The translations under genes were made by a program, and so were the position numbers. Below, in pieces: positions 23,774-32,084 of a DNA stretch of 64,000 nucleotides. The notes beneath the pieces are model-generated. The model worked only from the letters and a program-made list of their open reading frames with translations. It was not told where the DNA came from and did not search any database. How positions within the stretch are numbered: position 1 is the first letter of the stretch; each line of letters opens with the position of its first letter. Source of the DNA: Agarivorans sp. Toyoura001 (GTDB taxonomy: Bacteria; Pseudomonadota; Gammaproteobacteria; Enterobacterales; Celerinatantimonadaceae); the NCBI RefSeq assembly GCF_005405585.1, contig NZ_BJEQ01000004.1:62001-126000 (forward strand), given 5' to 3'.

Positions 23774-26737
23774 ATGTTTACCAAATGGCCCAAGACGCCA
23801 ATTGCTCTCGCAGTATCTAGTGCTGTGGCACTGGTATTTAGCAGTACACCAGTGAACGCAATCTATACCCCCTGGGAAGGCTCATTTCATCAATACCCCG
23901 ATAGCTACTACGATGCTGACGGCCAATTGACAGAAGAAGCTTATGAAGAGCCTGAACAAGTGCCCGGAAATGGCTTATCTCCTTGGGATCCTGCCGATGC
24001 AGTTAAGCGTACTAGCCCTGAACATCAAAACTATCCGCTATCAGATTTAGCCAACCAAGGTGGTTGGACAATGGTAGAAAAACTTAGTGATGAATTTGAT
24101 AGCCCTCAGTTTAATGAGTACAACCTTATCGGCAAAGAAGCCGGTAAATGGTTACCTAATAATCATATTTGGGGTGGAAGAGCGCCAGCAGTATTTGCGC
24201 CTAAAAATGTTAAGCAAGAAGGCGGCAAACTACACCTCAGCATTAGCAGCGACGAAGCCTATACGCCACACGGTTTTTGGAATGAGTGGTATTACGGTTG
24301 GACGTCGGCCAGTGTGCAAAACGTAAACCCTATTCGTTATGGTTATTTTGAAGTTAAATCTAAAGTGGGCATTGGTTCTAGTGGCTTCTGGTTGTATGCC
24401 GAAACCTTAGAAGATAAGGAGTTTTTATCGCAGTTTAACGAGCCGGGACACGTTAAGAGTAAATTGGAGTTAGATGTTTATGAGCAGTCAGGTCGACGCT
24501 CAGAATGGGCTCCTTATTACAATATGAACTCGTGGGTCTTTATTCACCAAGGCGAAGAAATGTCTTACGTGAATGAAGAAGGCAATGAATACACGGCGTA
24601 TCAAAACGGTGGCCACTGGAAAGCCGACATCGATTTTGCTGATGATTTCCATGTCTACGGTTTTTACTGGGGACCTGAGGAAATCATCTGGTACTTCGAC
24701 GGCAAGCCTATTCGCTCAATGAAAAACCGTTACTACCATACACCGCTGTACTTGTTGTTGGATACCGAAACCATGCCTGATTGGTTTGGTATGCCAAGTG
24801 CCAATGAGCTAGATTTTGCTCACCAGATTGAATACGTGAGAGTGTGGACAAACGAACAAACTGAGCAAAATTGGCGTGGTCGTTACTTTATGGATCCCAC
24901 CATTAAAAGTGGTGACGGCTTAAACGGAAAACCCGGTGAGAACCGTGTAGCCGCAGAATACGGCGGTAGCGAAGCGTATCGTGAAAAATGGGGCAACCCT
25001 GTCAGTGGTTCGCCTGAAGTGATCACCTTGCAAGATATAGCGGCTAAGCAGAGCCATATCGAGATTCAAAGTGATATTCCTTATGTTTTAGTTCCACAAT
25101 TCACTCCAAGCAATGTTACCGATAAGCAAATGAACTGGGTGTCTAGCGACCCAAGTATTGCTGATATTAATCGCTCTGGCATGGTCACAACAAAAACAGC
25201 TGGTAGTGTCACCTTCACTGGTTCCCATGCCGACCTTCCAAGCAAGAGCATTAGTGTTAGTGCAGACATTTTGCAAATTGGTAAGCGTTTTGATTTGGAG
25301 TTGGTTAACTACGGTGCAACCGGTAAAGACGGGGAAGAGGTTGAGAACGACAACGTGTTTGGCTGGGGCGTAGGCAACGGCGTAATTACCTTTAATACCC
25401 GTGGCGACTATGGAGACTTCTTTGACGTTGATTTTGGCAGTGGTGGCACTTACATGGCAGGAGTCTCTGCTGGCACCGACATTGCTAACGGCATTGGTGT
25501 AACGATATTCATTGATGGCGTTGAAGTTCTTAGCGGTGACATTGCTTCCTCAGGGAATTGGAACGTGAATAAACGCACTGATCTGGCAGGCTTGTTTGAG
25601 GTAGAACCCGGTACTCATACTGTTCGAGTGATGAGTTCAGGTAGTTCTGGTTGGCAGTGGAATGGCGCCCGCGCGCACTTTACTCAAGTATTAGAGGGGG
25701 ATGTTGACCCAGGCGATGGCGGCACAGACCCTGGTGATGGCGGCACAGACCCTGGTGATGGCGGCACAGACCCTGGTGATGGCGGAACAGATCCAGGTGA
25801 TGGTGGCACAGACCCAGGTGACGGTGGCACAGATCCAGGTGACGGCGGCACAGACCCAGGTGACGGTGGCACAGATCCAGGTGACGGTGGTACAGATCCC
25901 GTTGCAGTGACACTGCAAGCTCAAAACTTTGTCGCAACCGGAGGCGACAATGGTGGTTTTGAGGTGTATGACATTGCTGGCGGCCAAGGTATCAACTTTA
26001 ATCAAACTGGCGACTATGCAGACTATACAGTAGAGTTGGCTGCGGCTAGTTATACGGTGACGTTGCGAGCGGGTACCACCATGGCTAATGCGGGTGTAGA
26101 GCTGCTTGTTAATGGTCAATCTGCGGGCGTGACTAGCATTAATGCCACCGGTGGTTGGGATGCTTTTCAAGACTTTGTAATCGCAGATAATCTATTGATT
26201 GACGCTAGTGGTGAACAAAGTATTCGCTTAATTAGTGTTGGTGAACCCAATGCGTGGCAATGGAACGCCGACAACCTAGTGTTTACACCCATTAGTGATA
26301 GTGGTGGCACTGAGCCCGGCACCGACCCAACCCCCGATGAACAAGTCATAGAGATAGAAGCTGAAAGCTTTAGCGCAACAGGAGGCGCTTATGATGGCTT
26401 CCAAACCTACAACGTTAATGGTGGTTCAGCGATTAACTTCAATCAAACCGGTGATTATGCCGACTACGTGATTAGCGTTAATGAGGCTGGGGTTTATCGT
26501 TTAAGCATTGATGCTGGCACAACAATGCCTAATGCGGGCATTGAGGTTTTAGTCGATGGGCAATCAGTAGCAACGGCTGTCATTAGCAATAACGGCTCTT
26601 GGGATGAATTTGTGGCTAACCTGATTAGCGACAGCGTGACGCTGAGCGAAGGCCAGCATACTATTCGTATTATGAGTATCGGTGAAGCGGGTGACTGGCA
26701 ATGGAATGCGGATAAATTTTCGCTAACTAAAAGCTAG
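23774..26737 (+). CDS. Secreted GH16 agarase-type enzyme with Big_2-like and three CBM6-like domains
   Basis: A 987-residue secreted enzyme. A signal peptide ends at PVNA (about residue 29). The GH16 domain (about 85-375) has the catalytic motif ELDVYE with nucleophile Glu232, Asp234 and acid/base Glu237, and YGYFEVKSKVGIGSSGFWLY. A Big_2-like domain lies near 420-505 (WVSSDPSIADINRSGMVTT). A first CBM6-like module (about 510-640), a linker of nine DPGDGGT units (645-707), and two further CBM6 modules (about 712-850, 860-987) with GDYADY and WQWNAD motifs complete it. Sequence near the active site favours beta-agarase or porphyranase; the window's context favours agar. Own terminator; single gene. 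Confidence 0.93.
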   Translation: MFTKWPKTPIALAVSSAVALVFSSTPVNAIYTPWEGSFHQYPDSYYDADGQLTEEAYEEPEQVPGNGLSPWDPADAVKRTSPEHQNYPLSDLANQGGWTMVEKLSDEFDSPQFNEYNLIGKEAGKWLPNNHIWGGRAPAVFAPKNVKQEGGKLHLSISSDEAYTPHGFWNEWYYGWTSASVQNVNPIRYGYFEVKSKVGIGSSGFWLYAETLEDKEFLSQFNEPGHVKSKLELDVYEQSGRRSEWAPYYNMNSWVFIHQGEEMSYVNEEGNEYTAYQNGGHWKADIDFADDFHVYGFYWGPEEIIWYFDGKPIRSMKNRYYHTPLYLLLDTETMPDWFGMPSANELDFAHQIEYVRVWTNEQTEQNWRGRYFMDPTIKSGDGLNGKPGENRVAAEYGGSEAYREKWGNPVSGSPEVITLQDIAAKQSHIEIQSDIPYVLVPQFTPSNVTDKQMNWVSSDPSIADINRSGMVTTKTAGSVTFTGSHADLPSKSISVSADILQIGKRFDLELVNYGATGKDGEEVENDNVFGWGVGNGVITFNTRGDYGDFFDVDFGSGGTYMAGVSAGTDIANGIGVTIFIDGVEVLSGDIASSGNWNVNKRTDLAGLFEVEPGTHTVRVMSSGSSGWQWNGARAHFTQVLEGDVDPGDGGTDPGDGGTDPGDGGTDPGDGGTDPGDGGTDPGDGGTDPGDGGTDPGDGGTDPGDGGTDPVAVTLQAQNFVATGGDNGGFEVYDIAGGQGINFNQTGDYADYTVELAAASYTVTLRAGTTMANAGVELLVNGQSAGVTSINATGGWDAFQDFVIADNLLIDASGEQSIRLISVGEPNAWQWNADNLVFTPISDSGGTEPGTDPTPDEQVIEIEAESFSATGGAYDGFQTYNVNGGSAINFNQTGDYADYVISVNEAGVYRLSIDAGTTMPNAGIEVLVDGQSVATAVISNNGSWDEFVANLISDSVTLSEGQHTIRIMSIGEAGDWQWNADKFSLTKS
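25706..25894 (+). repeat. Nine tandem 21-bp units encoding the DPGDGGT linker
   Basis: 189 bases divide exactly into nine 21-base units. The first four are nearly identical, later ones differ at third codon positions. The array keeps frame, so unit gain or loss would change linker length only. It separates the catalytic half from the last two CBM6 modules. Confidence 0.95.
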
Positions 26738-26756
26738 GGTTGATTGATTCACAGCT

Positions 26757-26787
26757 AAAGCCATGACAATTGGTCATGGCTTTTTTT
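26757..26787 (+). terminator. Terminator of the agarase gene
   Basis: GCCATGAC and GTCATGGC pair around AATTG, followed by seven T, 23 bases past the stop. Confidence 0.92.
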
Positions 26788-26796
26788 GTCGCTAAG

Positions 26797-27186
26797 TTAT
26801 AGCTCCGATTCAAATCGTGCTAGCCTTGCTTCTGCCAGCGTACAATCTGTTAATTCGATGAGTTCGCTTAAAGTAATATTAGGTTTCTCACTCACTAAAC
26901 GCAGTAACCTATCGCGTTTAGGCTCTTGCTGTTCTTGAAAAGCCTTGAGCTGTTCATCTAGCTTAGTCACTAAGTAGCGCATGCCTTCATTTTGCAAGTC
27001 TCTTAAGCTTTTTAAGAGTTTTATAGCGGCTTGTTCCGAGCCTATTAGCTGCCAATTACGTGAGCGGCGAATACGCTTTATTGCACAGCTATTTGCGTCT
27101 GCCAGTTGTTTGGCAAGTTTGGCATTGTTACCGCCAATTCTACGAATTAACGAGGGCAGTGGAATGTGTAGAGGTTCATCTTTCAT
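26797..27186 (-). CDS. Small basic RRF-like family protein
   Basis: A 129-residue protein. It begins HIPLPSLIRRIGGNNAKLAK and has a basic stretch IKRIRRSRNWQLIG, a pattern I associate with the Vibrio-type 'ribosome recycling factor family' small proteins, which are not true RRF. The C-terminal third (TLSELIELTDCTLAEARLARF) looks like a small HTH. The start at 27186 matches family length; an in-frame ATG at 27222 adds 12 residues. Function unknown; nucleic-acid binding is plausible from charge. Confidence 0.6.
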   Translation of the reverse strand: MKDEPLHIPLPSLIRRIGGNNAKLAKQLADANSCAIKRIRRSRNWQLIGSEQAAIKLLKSLRDLQNEGMRYLVTKLDEQLKAFQEQQEPKRDRLLRLVSEKPNITLSELIELTDCTLAEARLARFESEL

Positions 27187-27332
27187 CTGAAGGATCTTGC
27201 ATTTAAATCGGCTAAACATCAAACCTAAACGCGGGTTTTATTGCTTGTTGTTAATGCCGAGCAATTCGGCTTGAGTGTGCGCCAATCTTTACCATACTGG
27301 TAGTGCGAGTTTAGCTTAACAAGGAAGCACTT

Positions 27333-27713
27333 ATGACTATTCGCAGACACGGTATAACAGTGGGCATTGAGCGGCTAGAAACGCGCTTGTTGGTCTCATT
27401 TAAAGCTTGTGGCACCCTTACTCATCAAGATTATCAAACTATCACGCCGATTATTGAATCAGCTTTAGCCGAGGTTAAACACCCTCAAATTCGCGGTTTT
27501 TTTGATGCCAGTGAGCTTGAAGGCTGGGAAATGCGCGCTGCCTGGGATGATTTAAAGCTGGGATTGAAACATGGCCATAGCTTTGAAAAAATGGCCATAT
27601 TAGGCCATCAGCAGTGGCTTGAGTGGGCCTCAAAAGTAGGTAAATGGTTTATTGCTGGTGAGGTGCGAGTATTTAAAGACGAGCAGGCCGCCTTGGCATG
27701 GCTAGAAGACTAG
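27333..27713 (+). CDS. SpoIIAA-like (STAS-fold) protein
   Basis: A 126-residue cytoplasmic protein. It has the SpoIIAA-like layout: a beta-rich start (LLVSFKACGTLTHQDYQTI), the RGFFDASELEGWEMRAAWDD segment and a closing KVGKWFIAGEVRVFKDEQAA. The family adopts a STAS-like fold and may bind lipids or small ligands; its role is undefined. AAGGAAG precedes the ATG. Single gene with a terminator shared with betT. Confidence 0.83.
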   Translation: MTIRRHGITVGIERLETRLLVSFKACGTLTHQDYQTITPIIESALAEVKHPQIRGFFDASELEGWEMRAAWDDLKLGLKHGHSFEKMAILGHQQWLEWASKVGKWFIAGEVRVFKDEQAALAWLED

Positions 27714-27735
27714 GCTTCCCCCTAGAGCTAAATAA

Positions 27736-27763
27736 AAAAGCCAGATCAAAAGATCCGGCTTTT
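27736..27763. terminator. Bidirectional terminator between SpoIIAA-like gene and betT
   Basis: AAAAGCCaGATC and GATCcGGCTTTT pair around AAAA with one mismatch; A- and T-runs on the two sides allow function in both directions. Confidence 0.85.
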
Positions 27764-27777
27764 AATATTTTCATATG

Positions 27778-29784
27778 TTAGCTCGCGCTTTGCGCCTCAT
27801 ACTGAGCTTGTTGCATTGGGCTCTCTTCTTTCTCTAAAATCTCAGAGCTGGCCAAGTATAAAAAGTGCAAATGGCGTTCATACTGGCTAATAACGTCTGC
27901 AATAATTTGGTCTTCGGTATAGCCAAATACGTCATATTGCTGACCGCCTTGCAGTAAAAACACTTCGGCTCGGTAGTAATCGTTGTGCTTTTCATCGGCG
28001 TAGCTTGGCAGCATAAAGTGACGTAAACGCACCCCGTAAGCAAAGTTCTCCGCTTCTTCTTTGTAAATCGTTAAGCGAATCTTGTCGCTGTCTTCAATCA
28101 ATTTAGCGTTGAGCCCGTTCTCGGTAAATTGCTCTACCAATTGGGTAAGTGCTGGGCGCACTACGTCACTTACAAAGTTTTCGGCTTCTGGCTTAAGCGG
28201 GTGAACCAACAGCGAATCTAGGCGTTCTTTCCAAGAGATATTGGCTTTTGAAAATTGCACTGAAGTATTGTGGGTTTGCACACTATTTTGCAGCATGTAG
28301 TCGTGTTTAAGTGCTTTAAATAAGCCATAACAGAAACACAATAAAACAAACATAAACGGGAATGCCGAGGCAATGGTTAAGGTTTGTAGTGCCGACAACC
28401 CACCAGCAAATAGCAATGCAGCGGCAATAAAACCAATTACTGAGGTCCAGAAAATACGTTGCCATACTGGTGTATTGGTTTCACCGCCAGCGGTAATAGT
28501 ATCAATCACCAAGGCACCTGAATCTGCAGAGGTAATAAAGAAGGTGGTAATAAGCAGTACCGCAATGGCCGATAATAACGACGATAGTGGCAGCTGTTCA
28601 AAGAACACAAAAATGGCAGTGGCTACATCATTGTTCACTGCTAAAGCTAATGAGCTAGCAGCGTCTCCAGCAATCATATGAATGGCGGTATTACCAAATA
28701 CGGTCATCCATAAAAAGGTGAAACCAGTAGGAATAAATAGCACGCCCACTATAAATTCACGAATGGTGCGGCCGCGAGAAACCCGCGCAATAAAGGTTCC
28801 CACAAACGGAGACCAAGATACCCACCAACCCCAGTACAATAAGGTCCAGCCGCCAATCCAATCTTCTTTACGGTCGTAGGCGTATAAGTTGAAAGTACTG
28901 TTCACCAACTCGCTCATATAGGTGCCGGTATTTTGCACGTAAGATTGCAATAACAACTCGGTAGGGCCAAAGATTAATACCGCAACCAGCAGGGCGACTG
29001 CCAGAATAATGTTGAGGTTAGATAAACGCTTAATGCCGCCGTCTAAACCTAGCACTACCGACACCGTGGCTAAGGCGATAACCACGACGACAAGTACCAA
29101 TTGTATCCATTCGGTTTGCGGTAAACCAAATAGATAATGTAGGCCAGCGTTTAGCTGCTGAACGCCAAAGCCTAATGAAGTGGCTACGCCAAATAGGGTG
29201 CCTACCACCGCAAAAGTATCGGTAGCATGGCCAATAGAACCATGAATTTTATCGCCAATCAGTGGGTACAAGGCAGAGCGAGGCAGTAAAGGTAGTTTAT
29301 GGCGGTAGCTAAAATAGGCCAATGCTAAAGCGACTACTGCGTATATGCCCCAAGCATGCAAACCCCAATGGAAGAAGGTTATACGCATGGCGTCTTGCGC
29401 CGCGGCAATGCTTATGGCATCGCCCACTGGCGGAGACATGTAGTGCATCACGGGTTCGGCCACACCAAAGAACATTAAACCAATGCCCATTCCTGCGGAA
29501 AACAACATAGAAAACCAAGATACATTGCTGTAGTCAGGTTCAGAGTGGTCGGGGCCTAACTTAATATCGCCGAGCCGACTTACCATAACAAATACAACAA
29601 ACATTAAGAAAATAGCGACTGACAATACGTAAAGCCAACTTACGTTTGTACTTAGCCAGGTTTGAATGTGATTAAAGCTAGCGCCAGAGATATCAGGGAA
29701 GATCGCAGCAAATAGAGCAATCGTTAAAGCAATAATTAACGATGAGTAAAAAACGGGTGGGTTGATTTGTTTAGAGGTGTTCAT
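27778..29784 (-). CDS. betT: BCCT-family choline/betaine transporter, BetT-like
   Basis: A 668-residue transporter with twelve predicted helices. Family signatures are GMGIGLMFFGVAEPV and WTLLYWGWWVSWSPFVGTF followed by IARVSRGRTIREF. The C-terminal cytosolic domain of about 170 residues ends in a DVISQYERHLHFLYL segment closely like E. coli BetT, which supports choline as substrate and osmotic control through the tail. The glycine-betaine synthesis genes (betA, betB) are not nearby. The promoter region of about 280 bases holds an inverted repeat TTAGCGC-N6-GCGCTAA. Confidence 0.88.
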   Translation of the reverse strand: MNTSKQINPPVFYSSLIIALTIALFAAIFPDISGASFNHIQTWLSTNVSWLYVLSVAIFLMFVVFVMVSRLGDIKLGPDHSEPDYSNVSWFSMLFSAGMGIGLMFFGVAEPVMHYMSPPVGDAISIAAAQDAMRITFFHWGLHAWGIYAVVALALAYFSYRHKLPLLPRSALYPLIGDKIHGSIGHATDTFAVVGTLFGVATSLGFGVQQLNAGLHYLFGLPQTEWIQLVLVVVVIALATVSVVLGLDGGIKRLSNLNIILAVALLVAVLIFGPTELLLQSYVQNTGTYMSELVNSTFNLYAYDRKEDWIGGWTLLYWGWWVSWSPFVGTFIARVSRGRTIREFIVGVLFIPTGFTFLWMTVFGNTAIHMIAGDAASSLALAVNNDVATAIFVFFEQLPLSSLLSAIAVLLITTFFITSADSGALVIDTITAGGETNTPVWQRIFWTSVIGFIAAALLFAGGLSALQTLTIASAFPFMFVLLCFCYGLFKALKHDYMLQNSVQTHNTSVQFSKANISWKERLDSLLVHPLKPEAENFVSDVVRPALTQLVEQFTENGLNAKLIEDSDKIRLTIYKEEAENFAYGVRLRHFMLPSYADEKHNDYYRAEVFLLQGGQQYDVFGYTEDQIIADVISQYERHLHFLYLASSEILEKEESPMQQAQYEAQSAS

Positions 29785-29931
29785 AAAAACTCTACATTGG
29801 ATCGCGTATTCAGAATATTGAATAGCGGTGACTGCTGTACCATTCGTTCAAACTCGAGGTTATCTATGAATGTGTAAGCTTTGCGCAGGATTGAACCACG
29901 CGGAGTAAACAGCCAAATAAAGCACGTGATA

Positions 29932-29951
29932 TTAGCGCCTATATGCGCTAA
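29932..29951. promoter_or_regulatory. Inverted repeat TTAGCGC-CTATAT-GCGCTAA upstream of betT
   Basis: Perfect 7-bp arms with a 6-bp spacer, 148-167 bases upstream of the betT start. Candidate regulator site; no matching regulator is adjacent. Confidence 0.4.
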
Positions 29952-30062
29952 CACATCACTTACATGTGCATTGGTGGGAGAGGATTATAGCAGATTATAG
30001 AATTAATCGGCTGGTTTCTGAGCGATAATTTAACTTTCACAATATATATAGCTATTTTATTT

Positions 30063-30365
30063 TTAGTTTATAACAAAAAACACTGCCATACTGATTACTG
30101 TGGTGATTAAAGCATTGCGGGTGCTTACCGCTAAAATAGTCGCGAGTATCGCGCACAGTAGGTAAGGGTTATCTAGGCCAATACTTAGCTCTTCTTCACG
30201 AATAAATACAATAGGAGCAAATATAGAGGTAAGCACCGCTGGCGCAGAATAACTTAAGAATTGCAGCGCCGTTTTGCTTAAGCGCAGCGGTATTTTGGGC
30301 TCTAGGAACAAATAACGACTAGCAAATACAATGGCGGCCATGGCAAAAATACTTAACCAAATCAT
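30063..30365 (-). CDS. azlD: AzlD family branched-chain amino acid exporter subunit
   Basis: A 100-residue protein with three to four membrane helices: MIWLSIFAMAAIVFASRYLF, LSYSAPAVLTSIFAPIVF and NALITTVISMAVFFV, the AzlD layout. The longer frame (from 30494) reads through azlC and is rejected. The ATG overlaps the azlC stop by four bases (ATGA), typical of this pair. AzlC and AzlD together export branched-chain amino acids or analogues. Confidence 0.9.
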   Translation of the reverse strand: MIWLSIFAMAAIVFASRYLFLEPKIPLRLSKTALQFLSYSAPAVLTSIFAPIVFIREEELSIGLDNPYLLCAILATILAVSTRNALITTVISMAVFFVIN

Positions 30366-31084
30366 TGTTCTTCTCCTCGCCATTTTGCATACATGGTGGC
30401 CAAACCCATGGCTAAGATCGCCGAGATGAGCAAACCACCCGGAATCGCCAATAACTCGCAGAAGACTGAACTCACCAAGGCAATTAATACACACAATAAG
30501 CCAGATGGCTGCTTGATGTTAGGCACCACAATGGCAATAAAGGTAGCGGCAATGGCAAAATCTAAGCCCCAGCTATCTAGGCCTTCAATGTTAGCGCCAG
30601 CAATAATGCCCACCGCCGAAGCTATGTTCCACCCCAAATAAAAGCTTAAACCGCCCCCCAGTGCATACCACGGATCAAAGCGTTGTCCTTTGTTTTTATT
30701 GGCAATGGCAAACAGTTCATCGGTAAGTAAATACCCCAATAACAAACGCCATTTTAAGGGAAGTGGACTAATTTGAGGGCGCATGGCCATGCTGTACAAA
30801 AAATGCCGGGAAGTGATAAGCATCGTGGTGAGCAACATACTCATTAATCCAGCACCCAGCTTAAACATGCCGGTAGCGACCAGTTGGGCAGAGCCCGCAA
30901 ATAAAATGGCCGACATTGCTTGGCTTTGCAGCGGGCTTAAGCCTGCTTCTACCGCATAAGAGCCTGCCAAAATACCCCAGGGAATGACCGCTATGGTTAA
31001 GGGTAAAACGGCTAATGCGCCTTTGGCAAAAGCTTTACACTTGCTTGGCCAATTGAGATGAAGAATGGTTTCTGTACTATTCAC
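30362..31084 (-). CDS. azlC: AzlC family branched-chain amino acid exporter subunit
   Basis: A 240-residue inner-membrane protein. It has the AzlC signatures LPLTIAVIPWGILAGSYAVE, SAILFAGSAQLVATGM, TSRHFLYSMAM and LLTDELFA. It lies upstream of azlD in a translationally coupled pair, and downstream of an AraC-type regulator on the same strand, an arrangement common for AzlCD. Confidence 0.92.
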   Translation of the reverse strand: MNSTETILHLNWPSKCKAFAKGALAVLPLTIAVIPWGILAGSYAVEAGLSPLQSQAMSAILFAGSAQLVATGMFKLGAGLMSMLLTTMLITSRHFLYSMAMRPQISPLPLKWRLLLGYLLTDELFAIANKNKGQRFDPWYALGGGLSFYLGWNIASAVGIIAGANIEGLDSWGLDFAIAATFIAIVVPNIKQPSGLLCVLIALVSSVFCELLAIPGGLLISAILAMGLATMYAKWRGEEQ

Positions 31085-31118
31085 ATTGTTCCTTGAAAAA
31101 GCGGCTGGTTGGAAAGGC

Positions 31119-31943
31119 CTAAGCCTGAAATTCTTTAGCGTAACGACCAGGCGTAATGCCTAATGCGCGTTTAAAGTGGCGGCTAAAGTGGCTTTGGTCA
31201 TGAAAACCGCAATCTAGTGCTACATCGAGTTGTTTGTTACCTTGGCGTAAAAAGGACTTAGCTAAACGCAGCCTAGCCTGAATTTGGTAGGCATGGGGCG
31301 GAATGCCATATTGCTTTAAGAACTGTTTAACTAAATAACAAGGGCTTAAGTTAACCAGGTTTGCCAGTTCACTTAAGGATACGTCTGCTTCGGGTTGTTC
31401 ATCTAAAAACTGCTTCACTATGCTTAGCTTGCTGTCAGCCACTTTCTTTAGCACCGATAGCGGGCGAGTTTTGCTGTGCCTAGACAACAATAAACTCAAG
31501 CTAGAATAGACCATGCTCTCGCGTAATAAGCGATTGCTGGAGTGTTCAAGAGTCGCAATGGTATTGCGTAACGAATTAGCTACCAGCGCATCTTCTACCA
31601 CGGCTTGTGAGAAATAAGGCGCACCTTGAGACTTAATACCTAACTCTTGGCTGAGTTGTTCAAATTGTTCGGGCGTAGGATACATAGCTTGATAGGACCA
31701 TCCGCCTTCAGAGGCTGAGCAACCAGTATGAACTTCATCGGCATTCACCAAAATAATGCTATCTTGTGGCGCAATATGGTTGCCGCCAGTACGGTAGAAT
31801 TGTTGAGCACCAGATTGAATCACACCTATGGTGTAGCCTTCGTGGCTATGGCGAGAAAAGTTTTGTTTCTCGTAGCGGGCATTAAGAATTTCTATGCCAC
31901 CCAGCTCTTCGGCAAGCTGATAACGTGCTTGTTCTGCTGCCAT
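31119..31943 (-). CDS. AraC-family regulator with cupin sensing domain
   Basis: A 274-residue regulator. The N-terminal cupin (about 10-150) has FSRHSHEGYTIGVIQSG and a metal-site-like H-x-H. The C-terminal double HTH has VSLSELANLVNLSPCYLVKQ and QLDVALDCGFHDQSHFSRHF before GITPGRYAKEF. The start is 31943 because AAGGAGG lies eight bases before it; the frame extends 23 residues further but without support. It lies 34 bases before azlCD and probably controls it in response to an amino acid. Confidence 0.92.
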   Translation of the reverse strand: MAAEQARYQLAEELGGIEILNARYEKQNFSRHSHEGYTIGVIQSGAQQFYRTGGNHIAPQDSIILVNADEVHTGCSASEGGWSYQAMYPTPEQFEQLSQELGIKSQGAPYFSQAVVEDALVANSLRNTIATLEHSSNRLLRESMVYSSLSLLLSRHSKTRPLSVLKKVADSKLSIVKQFLDEQPEADVSLSELANLVNLSPCYLVKQFLKQYGIPPHAYQIQARLRLAKSFLRQGNKQLDVALDCGFHDQSHFSRHFKRALGITPGRYAKEFQA

Positions 31944-32084
31944 TGGCTTACCTCCTTGCTGGCCTGATTGAACGTTCATCATAACGTAGATCAAGCTGAA
32001 GGTTTTGTACAAAATTGTTCGTTTTCAGTTTAAATTCGCTGGGGCGTTTATCTACCTACAGCGATTGTTTTCCCTATCCAGATA

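Noticed and set aside
25706-25894. Regular repeats suggestive of a CRISPR array
   Set aside because: Units are directly adjacent with no spacers, are 21 bases long and encode DPGDGGT in frame.
25680-26170. Several long frames opposite or overlapping the agarase linker
   Set aside because: They are periodic by-products of the 21-bp repeat (low-complexity PPSPGSV and HRHLGLC translations); the GH16/CBM6 frame is clearly the real one.
30366-30494. N-terminal extension of the azlD frame
   Set aside because: It lies wholly inside azlC; ATG at 30365 gives the expected AzlD length and ATGA overlap.
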